Origin: Nitrososphaerota archaeon
GTDB lineage: Archaea; Thermoproteota; Nitrososphaeria; Nitrososphaerales; Nitrosopumilaceae
DNA length: 58,374 bases
Assembly (NCBI GenBank): GCA_028867675.1
Contig: JAGWGA010000006.1
Span: 1-58,374, forward strand
Direction: 5' to 3'
Below the pieces are notes generated by a model that was given only the letters and a program-made list of their open reading frames with translations, did no database searches and was not told the origin of the DNA. The first letter of the stretch is position 1; every line of letters begins with the position of its first letter. The translations under genes were made by a program, and so were the position numbers. This document shows, in pieces, positions 51,986 to 58,374 of the stretch.

Positions 51986-53066
51986 TGCAAAGACAGCTGA
52001 AACAAGAAAGAAGAGATTACTATCCTTATTGGAACAACAAGGTCTTAATATTTATGAAAGTCTTGACAAGGGAAGATTTCCACAATTTGTAATCCCTAGC
52101 AGATCTGTAAGCAATATTGTTTATGATAAAAAAATAAGACAATACATTTTGGGTAGTGCAAGCGCAGTACGTAGTTCTAGAAACATGTCACAGTTACGTT
52201 CTTACACACAACTTGCATGGCTTGCTTTCTTTGTTAACAGACTAGTACGAGAAGGAAAATCATCTACATTAAGAGACATTTATTATTCATCACAGGCATT
52301 TAGTATTGATTTTGAGGATCAACCCGAATCTGACAATATCATAGTAGACCTAGAAGCAGTACTGACAAGTCCTCGTGAAGAATTTCACATATTTCCTGAG
52401 GAACGAAGTAGTGTATTTGGAGATTTGACAATTGAATACACCGTTCCTGGATATGAAGGAAAAAGAATGAATCTCTCTGACCATCCTGATGGATATTTGA
52501 TAGGACCAAGTTTGAGTAGTGCAGAACTTGTAGATACTAGTGCAGAACTTGTCATTGCTATAGAAAAGGGAGGTCTTTTTACAAGATTTGTTGAAGAGAA
52601 AGTCCATAAAAAATTCAAAGCAATTATTGTTGATACGGCAGGTCAGGCTCCAAGGTCTACAAGAAATCTTCTAAGGAGACTAAATAACGAAATGGGATTG
52701 CCTGTAGTTATTCTAGCAGATGGTGATGTGTATGGAGAGCACATTGCAATGGTCATAAAATCTGGTTCTGCAAATGCTGCACATCTAAGAGAATTGACAG
52801 TACCTGATGCAAAATGGTTGGGTGTATGGGCCACTGATATTGAAAAGTACAAGCTACCAACAATCCCTATGACCGAATCTGATATCAAAAGAATCTATGA
52901 TCTTCAAAAAGACCCTAGATATCAAGAAGGAAACTGGAAAAAACAACTAGAGGTGTTTCTAAAGTTGAAAAGAAAAGCAGAGCTTGAGGCCTTCTCAAAG
53001 TATGGTCTTACAAATATTACAGACAAGTATCTGCCAGCAAAACTTGAAGAATCAAAGAGTTTCTAA
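51963..53066 (+). CDS. top6A: DNA topoisomerase VI subunit A
   Basis: DNA-cutting subunit, related to Spo11. The 367-residue protein has the 5Y-CAP domain with catalytic Tyr in STLRDIYYSSQAF and the Toprim acidic cluster in ELVIAIEKGG and VILADGDVYGEH. GTG 51963 is the first start in frame (TTG 51969 is close). The start overlaps the end of top6B, so the subunits are made together. The stop overlaps the convergent Hsp20-like gene by 15 nt. Confidence 0.96.
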   Translation: MRLKNKSSAKTAETRKKRLLSLLEQQGLNIYESLDKGRFPQFVIPSRSVSNIVYDKKIRQYILGSASAVRSSRNMSQLRSYTQLAWLAFFVNRLVREGKSSTLRDIYYSSQAFSIDFEDQPESDNIIVDLEAVLTSPREEFHIFPEERSSVFGDLTIEYTVPGYEGKRMNLSDHPDGYLIGPSLSSAELVDTSAELVIAIEKGGLFTRFVEEKVHKKFKAIIVDTAGQAPRSTRNLLRRLNNEMGLPVVILADGDVYGEHIAMVIKSGSANAAHLRELTVPDAKWLGVWATDIEKYKLPTIPMTESDIKRIYDLQKDPRYQEGNWKKQLEVFLKLKRKAELEAFSKYGLTNITDKYLPAKLEESKSF

Positions 53067-53546
53067 TTTTTTAATTCTCAAAGTGAGAACACCGTTTCTA
53101 TATTTGAAGTCATGGATTCCCATATCTGGTGTTGTTTCAATTGGTACTTCTTTTGAAAAATGTCCTGAACCGCGTACGTATAAAATTCCATCAATTAGTC
53201 TGACAGTTACCTGATCTTCTGGACCTGGTACCTCTGCTACAAATATTATCTCTTTTTCACCTTTAATTAGATCGTAAACCCAATTCTTGGCATCTACTTC
53301 CTTTGGTATATATTGTGGAACATTCTCAGATGTCATTTTCTTTAGTACTCTAACCCAATAAATCATGATGGCAGCAGCGATTCCAATCAATATGAAACTG
53401 ACATATCCTTCTGAGGATCTAAGCGAGAGCATGTATACTACTCCCAAGAACAGCAATACCATTAAGGGAATGATAAAATCAAGTGATTTGTCATTAGAGT
53501 ATCTGCTCTTGTAGCTTGCCAAAGATATTCTGTATATTCCATCCAT
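53052..53546 (-). CDS. Membrane protein with C-terminal Hsp20-like domain
   Basis: A 164-residue protein with two membrane segments (SLDFIIPLMVLLFLGVVYML, YVSFILIGIAAAIMIYW) followed from about residue 85 by an alpha-crystallin/CS-like beta sandwich: KEIIFVAEVPGPEDQVTVRL, GILYVRGSGHFSKEVPIETT, then FKYRNGVLTLRIKK with the ALTLRI-like strand. Small heat-shock proteins are usually soluble; here the domain is tethered to the membrane, perhaps protecting membrane proteins. Family membership is by motif. Confidence 0.68.
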   Translation of the reverse strand: MDGIYRISLASYKSRYSNDKSLDFIIPLMVLLFLGVVYMLSLRSSEGYVSFILIGIAAAIMIYWVRVLKKMTSENVPQYIPKEVDAKNWVYDLIKGEKEIIFVAEVPGPEDQVTVRLIDGILYVRGSGHFSKEVPIETTPDMGIHDFKYRNGVLTLRIKKLETL

Positions 53547-53630
53547 GATCCAAATATAAACACTCGTAGAATTTTGACTCTAATTAGATAGTGCTGATTA
53601 AGATTTCAACTAAAAGCGGATCTCAATTAC

Positions 53631-54188
53631 TTAGGTAGTTTCCCATCGTTTGAATAAATTATGTTCTATCCCAAATTGATCCAAACACTTGCCTACTACA
53701 TGATTTAAAATTTCATCTACATTTTTTGGTCTGTTATAGAAACCTGGCATTGCAGGTAATATGACGACTCCTATCCTAGAAAGTTTGAGCATGTTTTCAA
53801 GATGTATACTTGTAAGAGGAGTTTCTCTTGGAACCAGAATTAGTTTTCGAGATTCTTTCATTGTAACTCCTGCAGCCCGAGCAACAAGGGTTTCTTCATA
53901 ACCATTAGCAATGCTTGATAATGTTTTCATTGTACAAGGAATCACGATCATTCCATCTGTCTTGTGCGTTCCACTTGAAACACTTGCTGCCATGTTTGAA
54001 TCATCAGAATAATGTTCTGCCAATGATCTTACATATTTTAAATCATGATCAGTTTCTAATACTAGACATTTCTTTGCCCACTCTGTCATGATTAAATGAA
54101 CATCAACTTTACACTGCTTGAGAACTTCTAACATTCTTACACCATACCGGATTCCAGAACTTCCAGTTAATCCTATAATTAATCTCAT
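53631..54188 (-). CDS. ubiX: Flavin prenyltransferase UbiX
   Basis: Makes prenylated FMN, the cofactor of UbiD-type decarboxylases. The 185-residue protein has IIGLTGSSGIRYGVRMLEVL (nucleotide loop), MIVIPCTMKTLSSIANG (conserved Cys-Thr segment) and KLILVPRETPLTSIHLENML, all UbiX signatures. A UbiD gene is not in the window. It stands alone, divergent from the small regulator gene at 54271. Confidence 0.94.
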   Translation of the reverse strand: MRLIIGLTGSSGIRYGVRMLEVLKQCKVDVHLIMTEWAKKCLVLETDHDLKYVRSLAEHYSDDSNMAASVSSGTHKTDGMIVIPCTMKTLSSIANGYEETLVARAAGVTMKESRKLILVPRETPLTSIHLENMLKLSRIGVVILPAMPGFYNRPKNVDEILNHVVGKCLDQFGIEHNLFKRWETT

Positions 54189-54270
54189 AAGAGAATTGAC
54201 CTTATTCCATATTTAATTTCAGCTACGATTTTTAGCATGTTTATTTATGGCGTTATGAGTTTTGATGTAT

Positions 54271-54639
54271 ATGAGTGTCAATATGGATACAGTTGAAGAA
54301 AATATTGTTTCAGAACTACGGCTAACTTCTATTCAAACTCGGGTCTATATCTTGGTAGTAAAAAAAGGAAAAATGTCTGCCAAAGATATTGCACAAAACC
54401 TTGGTATATCTGAAGATGAGGCTCATCAAGCAGCCACAAGTCTCATTCAAAATGGGGGATTTATTGATATTACAAAGACAGAGTTTGAATCAATGCATCC
54501 AAGATTTGCTGTTGTTAATATGTATAGAAGAATGTGTGAAAGAGAAAATATTCAATTTAAGAAGAATCTGTTGGTAGACAACATCTCAATTGTTTTAGAA
54601 AAACCATATGATGATGCAAGAACTAAATATAACCAATAA
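54271..54639 (+). CDS. TrmB/MarR-like winged-helix regulator
   Basis: A 122-residue protein: RLTSIQTRVYILVVKKGKMS AKDIAQNLGISEDEAHQAATSL reads as a TrmB-type helix-turn-helix (residues about 20-60), followed by NGGFIDIT as wing and a helical tail. ATG 54271 is preferred because a TATA-like TTTATTTATGG (about 54240) lies about 26 nt upstream; ATG 54283 and TTG 54262 are alternatives. Transcribed with the next gene 14 nt away. Target unknown. Confidence 0.68.
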   Translation: MSVNMDTVEENIVSELRLTSIQTRVYILVVKKGKMSAKDIAQNLGISEDEAHQAATSLIQNGGFIDITKTEFESMHPRFAVVNMYRRMCERENIQFKKNLLVDNISIVLEKPYDDARTKYNQ

Positions 54640-54652
54640 TGGAGGAGGAAAC

Positions 54653-55051
54653 ATGTCTTCAGACGATGAATCTTGTAAGCATGAACCAGTATATTTTGGT
54701 GTGACAAATATTAATTATGAAAAAAGAACTATCGGTTCAGTTGATACATGGCGCTGTGTAAAGTGCAAGAAAATTTTCTGTGAAGAAAAACAACTTGGCA
54801 TTGAAAATATAGTTGATTACATAGGGATGCCAAAAATAGCTTCAGATCAAAAATGGGCTGTACTTTTATGTAATCTAAAAAAGCACAAGGATAAATGGAA
54901 ACTAGTCCGAATAAAACAAGATGATGAAATTCAACATGAATGTGTTGATGAGAAAATAATAAAACTAAAAGTAAAAGACTTTAAGATTGAAGATGACAAA
55001 CACTGGAATTTTCTTATTGAAAACTCGGTTAACAAGGCAATAGAAGTCTAA
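54653..55051 (+). CDS. Hypothetical protein with Cys pairs, possible zinc binding
   Basis: A 132-residue protein beginning MSSDDESCKHEPVYFGVTNI with RCVKCKKIFCEEKQ further on (about residues 38-50): C-x-H plus CxxC and a later Cys can bind a metal. The C-terminal half is charged and helical. A strong Shine-Dalgarno GGAGGAGG (54641-54648) sits 5 nt before ATG 54653, so this start is used and an upstream frame from 54608 is discarded. Family not recognised; second gene of a pair with the TrmB-like regulator. Confidence 0.65.
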   Translation: MSSDDESCKHEPVYFGVTNINYEKRTIGSVDTWRCVKCKKIFCEEKQLGIENIVDYIGMPKIASDQKWAVLLCNLKKHKDKWKLVRIKQDDEIQHECVDEKIIKLKVKDFKIEDDKHWNFLIENSVNKAIEV

Positions 55052-55057
55052 GATTGC

Positions 55058-55342
55058 ATGAATATTCAAGTTCAAATAAATAATGTTCGTGGAAGCGCAA
55101 TGGCTGCCAAAATAACTGGCACTTTTAATATTGACGGTCACTTGTTTAAGTTTCAAGCAATAGCTTTTGGAAGAATTGGAGGACATAATATTGGTGCCAA
55201 GATATCAAAGATGACTGAGAAGGATCTTGTAAAACTTGGTTATGATGTGAACGAAGTGATAGACCAATTACAGCAAAGGCTTGTTCGTGGAGATATTACT
55301 CTTCCAGAAGGATTGACAAAAGAATCCTTTGCAGATGGCTAG
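55058..55342 (+). CDS. Small hypothetical protein
   Basis: A 94-residue soluble protein ([20 protein letters not shown], then [20 protein letters not shown], ending [20 protein letters not shown]). The N-terminal half is strand-rich and the remainder helical. It starts 6 nt after the stop of the Cys-pair protein, so it is the third gene of that run, and its stop overlaps mtnP by 4 nt. No family recognised. Confidence 0.6.
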   Translation: MNIQVQINNVRGSAMAAKITGTFNIDGHLFKFQAIAFGRIGGHNIGAKISKMTEKDLVKLGYDVNEVIDQLQQRLVRGDITLPEGLTKESFADG

Positions 55343-56133
55343 AACTGGGCTTCTTCAAATGCCTTATGACAAGAGCAACCACGTTGTTGTGGAATTGCCT
55401 CCAAAAGTAGGGAAAGTATGTTCTTTGTTGTACCTACATTCTTGGATAATGTTTCCAGGACTTCTTTTGCAGTAACAGGCTTTTGAGCCCATACATCATA
55501 ATCTGTAACTGTTGAAATCGAAACATAACACATCTGAGCTTCTCTTGCAAGCTGACACTCTGGAACTAGAGTCATTCCTATTATATCTGCACCAATTACA
55601 TTTTTGTAAAACTTTGATTCTGCTCTTGTTGAAAACCTTGGACCTTCGATGCAAATGTATGTTGCATCTTTATGAATATGCAAATTCATTTTATCTGTTA
55701 CATTTGAAACAACATTTTGTAGCTCAGGACAAAATGGATCAGCTACTGATATGTGAATGACTTTGTTTTCCTCGTATAATGTATATTTTCTTGATTTTGT
55801 AAAATCTATAAACTGTGATGGAAGTACAACGTCACCTGGTTTTAATTCCTCCTTTAGACTCCCGACTGCAGATGGTGCAATAATTCTCTTGATGCCCATC
55901 TCTTTGAATGCCCAAATGTTTGCTCTAAAATTTATTAGATGTGGAGGAATCGTGTGTTTTTTTCCATGTCTTGGCATGAATGCAACTTTTCTTCCTCTGT
56001 AAATTCCAACTGTAATTGAATCAGAAGTTTTTCCAAAGGGAGTGTCTATGATAATCTCCTTACTTTCAGTTAGTAAACCAGAATCATATATTCCAGTTCC
56101 ACCAAAAATGCCAATCTCTGCTTGTTCTGTCAA
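55339..56133 (-). CDS. mtnP: S-methyl-5'-thioadenosine phosphorylase
   Basis: Splits MTA (from polyamine and other SAM-dependent synthesis) into adenine and methylthioribose 1-phosphate. The 264-residue protein begins [15 protein letters not shown], has [40 protein letters not shown] and [15 protein letters not shown], the MTAP signature. APRT, which reuses the adenine, is directly upstream with a 4-nt overlap, so the two form a salvage operon. Confidence 0.94.
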   Translation of the reverse strand: MTEQAEIGIFGGTGIYDSGLLTESKEIIIDTPFGKTSDSITVGIYRGRKVAFMPRHGKKHTIPPHLINFRANIWAFKEMGIKRIIAPSAVGSLKEELKPGDVVLPSQFIDFTKSRKYTLYEENKVIHISVADPFCPELQNVVSNVTDKMNLHIHKDATYICIEGPRFSTRAESKFYKNVIGADIIGMTLVPECQLAREAQMCYVSISTVTDYDVWAQKPVTAKEVLETLSKNVGTTKNILSLLLEAIPQQRGCSCHKAFEEAQF

Positions 56134-56642
56134 TATTTCACCAATGAATTTTGTTTATAGTCTTTGATAACCTTTGAACCCTTCAAATCAGTCAATTCTA
56201 CAATGAAAGCAAAACCTGATACTTTGCCACCTATCTTTTCAACTAGCTTTGCAGCAGCTTTTGCTGTACCACCAGTTGCAAGCAAGTCATCACAAATGTA
56301 CACTTTTTGACCTTTCTTAACTGCGTCAACTTGAATCTCCATTGTAGCTTTTCCGTATTCTATACTGTATGATATCTTGTGAGTTTCACCTGGTAGCTTT
56401 CCTTGTTTTCTAATCATTATCATTCCCTTGTTATACTTGAGGGCTAGCGCACAAGCTAGAGGAAAACCTCTTGATTCTATTCCTGCAAAAATATCAACAT
56501 CATTTGGATGGATTATCTTTGTAAATTCTTCTACTAGTAGAGACAAGGCGGCTGGGTCTCTTAGCATAGGGCTGATGTCTCTAAATAAAATCCCTTTTTT
56601 TGGAAAGTTTGGTATTTCTGCAATCTTGTCTTTTAGATTCAC
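56130..56642 (-). CDS. apt: Adenine phosphoribosyltransferase
   Basis: Turns adenine and PRPP into AMP. The 170-residue protein has [34 protein letters not shown] and the PRPP loop [20 protein letters not shown], all typical of APRT. It precedes mtnP on one transcript and overlaps it by 4 nt; together they recover adenine from MTA. Function is well supported. Confidence 0.95.
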   Translation of the reverse strand: MNLKDKIAEIPNFPKKGILFRDISPMLRDPAALSLLVEEFTKIIHPNDVDIFAGIESRGFPLACALALKYNKGMIMIRKQGKLPGETHKISYSIEYGKATMEIQVDAVKKGQKVYICDDLLATGGTAKAAAKLVEKIGGKVSGFAFIVELTDLKGSKVIKDYKQNSLVKY

Positions 56643-56690
56643 AAATCGTTGACAAGTTGTCTATATAAAAAATATTACTAAATTGAATTT

Positions 56691-58374
56691 TTATTGAATT
56701 GTTACGCTGATTGTAGCTTTGCCTGTGATGGATGATGCCTCGATTGTGTATTGGCCAGGATTTACACTTCGTGGAACCTGCCAATCTGTCTGATAGTCAC
56801 CCCTGTTGGTTGCTGAAGTTGGCAATGTATCAAGTAGAGTGCTGTTAGAACCAATCTTGATTTTTACAGAAGCTGTATTGCCCGCATCAGTTCCAGAAAT
56901 TTTGATTGTGTCTCCTCTTGTATATATTCCAGTTAAACGATCTAAATTGACTGTGATCCCCTGATTAGTTGATTTTACAGTTAGGTATTTTGGCGTGTGG
57001 TTAAGGCCACTGGTGGCATCTAGTTTCCATGTTCCAGTAGTTGCGATAGATGGTATCTTAAAATCAAAAGAAGAAAAATGACCTGTTTTATCTGTAAATG
57101 TCTCTAATGATTTGACAACTATGCCAGTAGGATCAGTCAAAGAAATCTGAAGAAGCATGTTTGGATTGGCAGATCCAATTATTATGATGCTGTCTCCTGG
57201 AAGATATATGTCCTTGACGGTATTGAGTATTATGTTTCCTGTTCCGACTGCAAGTCCAACTGCAAATTCTTTTTGAATTTTTGTTTCTGCATGACTAATT
57301 ACCGCTGAATATATTCCTGATGTGTACGCAGTTAAATTAAAAGAATAAGTTGCTTCTCCATTTTGCCCTAAATTAATTATATCTGAAAATTTTTGCTGAT
57401 CAGATGGATCTATTACAACAAGATTAAGAGTTGAAGATGAAGGACCGGTTACAGTGATTACAGGTTTTTCAGTTACTGAATAACTAAGTTTATCCAATGT
57501 AGCTGTTATTGGGGGAGATGGATCTTGACCTACTCCAAAGTATAGTATTACTTGATCATTGCCTTGTGTTGCAGTTACTGTGTAGGTTCCTTGTGTGGCT
57601 GAATCTAGTAATGGATAAGATATTGAAACTGTACCCGTGGACGTTACATTTGCATCATGTGAATAAATTTCTAAACCTGAAGGATCTGAAAAGGAAAAAG
57701 ATACAATCTGGTTTGAAATCGAAGTACCATTTATTACAACTGTCTGTCCTGGATCGTATTTTTGAGCAGATGTTGACACTGAAATATTATGGGTTGTAAC
57801 AACGCTGTATTGTTTGGAAATCTGATCTTTTCCATCTGTTATAGTAATTGAATATTTTCCAAATGGAGTGTCTATAGGTACAGTTCTACTAATTGAGTAA
57901 TTTCCATCTTTATCTGGTTGTGCAGTCAAAGTTGTTATTGGATTTCCATTTATATCAAAGATTGTAAAGGTTATAGTAGTTCCTGGAGTTGCTGTACCTG
58001 TGATTGTTTTTGTATCTCCTCGATGAAATACTGGATCAAAATTTACTGTTAGAGGAACATTTTGAATCACATTGCCATGCTTTGATGTCTTAAGATTTGT
58101 AGAAAATGTTTTTTGATTACCCTGCTGATCCTTTAGAACAAAGTTCACACTTCCAACTTGTTCAGAATCTGGTACGATTAAAGTTGAAACAAAATTTCCT
58201 TCTCCATTGGATGATATTGTACCTATTTTGTCATTACCTATATACAAATCAAGATTGGTCATGGAAGAAAAACTCTCACCTACTACACGTATGTGAGAAC
58301 CAAGAGAAGGAGTTGATGGAATTATTCTAAATGTTGACATGTCTAATATTCCTTGTATTGTTTGTGGTGTTTGA
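56691..58374 (-). CDS. Large Ig-like repeat surface protein (5' end outside window)
   Basis: The visible part is over 550 residues and built of about six or seven beta-sandwich repeats of near 90 residues (PITTLTAQPDKDGNYSISRT; KYDPGQTVVINGT; LPGDSIIIIGSANPNMLLQI; YTRGDTIKISGTDAGNTA), like archaeal or bacterial Ig-like/MG2-type modules. The frame remains open past the ATG at 58340 to the window edge and no signal peptide is seen, so the start lies beyond 58374. It is probably an exported cell-surface or adhesion protein; no C-terminal anchor is visible at its end. Confidence 0.78.
   Translation of the reverse strand, partial: QTPQTIQGILDMSTFRIIPSTPSLGSHIRVVGESFSSMTNLDLYIGNDKIGTISSNGEGNFVSTLIVPDSEQVGSVNFVLKDQQGNQKTFSTNLKTSKHGNVIQNVPLTVNFDPVFHRGDTKTITGTATPGTTITFTIFDINGNPITTLTAQPDKDGNYSISRTVPIDTPFGKYSITITDGKDQISKQYSVVTTHNISVSTSAQKYDPGQTVVINGTSISNQIVSFSFSDPSGLEIYSHDANVTSTGTVSISYPLLDSATQGTYTVTATQGNDQVILYFGVGQDPSPPITATLDKLSYSVTEKPVITVTGPSSSTLNLVVIDPSDQQKFSDIINLGQNGEATYSFNLTAYTSGIYSAVISHAETKIQKEFAVGLAVGTGNIILNTVKDIYLPGDSIIIIGSANPNMLLQISLTDPTGIVVKSLETFTDKTGHFSSFDFKIPSIATTGTWKLDATSGLNHTPKYLTVKSTNQGITVNLDRLTGIYTRGDTIKISGTDAGNTASVKIKIGSNSTLLDTLPTSATNRGDYQTDWQVPRSVNPGQYTIEASSITGKATISVTIQ

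Noticed and set aside
54608-54652. Upstream start for the Cys-pair protein
   Set aside because: It lies upstream of the strong Shine-Dalgarno at 54641-54648 and overlaps the preceding gene.
1-58374. CRISPR array, insertion sequences, prophage or integrase
   Set aside because: No regularly spaced repeats, transposase, integrase or terminal repeats were found on either strand.

Overview
The window is a dense, AT-rich stretch of archaeal chromosome. The gene set points to Nitrososphaerota (Thaumarchaeota, probably a Nitrosopumilales-like lineage): a histone, DNA topoisomerase VI, aIF1A and aIF2-beta, eS17, uS11, KEOPS Cgi121, RIO1 and Dim2/KH, RtcB, an archaeal short-form PurA, DUF373 and DUF424 proteins, a PEFG-like C-terminal sorting tail and ArnR1-like small winged-helix proteins. 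A tRNA-Trp with two introns also fits. Many genes have a TATA-like box about 26 nt upstream of an ATG, GTG or TTG start, as expected for leaderless archaeal mRNAs. No ammonia-oxidation gene lies here, so the lifestyle cannot be read from the window. No CRISPR array, insertion sequence, integrase or rRNA was seen.

Layout. 1-2840: pheS (cut by the window edge) and pheT. 3318-4215: a long AT-rich gap holding a perfect hairpin and a GC-rich island that is probably a structured RNA. 4216-6213: small regulators, a putative zincin, a zinc-ribbon microprotein and the two-intron tRNA-Trp. 6407-13634: PLP synthesis (pdxS-pdxT), aconitase, an MDR oxidoreductase, a MEDS-like regulator and a phasin-like helical protein. 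13851-18774: a block of exported proteins (phosphoesterase, DUF192 with sorting tail, Ig-like and LamG-like proteins). 19232-22372: valS after a nuclease-like/QueD fusion. 22496-24038: microproteins and a zinc-ribbon membrane protein. 24102-28783: carbinolamine dehydratase, a PP-loop synthetase, purB, rtcB and a PDCD5-like protein. 29172-31972: uS11, thiL, glmM and tRNA-Thr. 32350-35831: an accessory-looking patch with a nuclease-AIPR protein, a candidate small RNA and a zinc-ribbon gene with an operator-like repeat around its TATA box. 35841-39241: tRNA-Cys, histone, TatD, eS17 and a tRNA-modification group (ubiquitin-like/Cgi121 fusion, THUMP protein, Sua5). 39318-46461: microproteins, membrane proteins, purA, pyrF, Nudix, UppS and DUF373. 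47307-53066: an information-processing run (DUF5679, aIF2-beta, DUF424, aIF1A, RIO1, Dim2, Top6B, Top6A). 53052-58374: a membrane-anchored Hsp20-like protein, UbiX, small regulators, MTA phosphorylase with APRT, and a large Ig-repeat surface protein cut by the window edge.

How genes work together. PdxS and PdxT form PLP synthase. PurA, PurB, MTA phosphorylase and APRT all feed AMP. Top6A/B form one enzyme and follow translation and ribosome-maturation genes. Sua5 and the Cgi121 fusion belong to the t6A tRNA-modification pathway, next to a THUMP protein. Convergent neighbours very often overlap tail to tail (11 of about 16 convergent protein-gene pairs), five of them by exactly 4 nt.

The most unusual items are the ubiquitin-like/Cgi121 fusion with an internal Gly-Gly, the nuclease-like/QueD fusion, the two-intron tRNA-Trp, the two GC-rich candidate RNAs (one beside the AIPR gene), and several palindromes around TATA boxes. 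All functional statements are from reading the sequence and family knowledge; no search was run.
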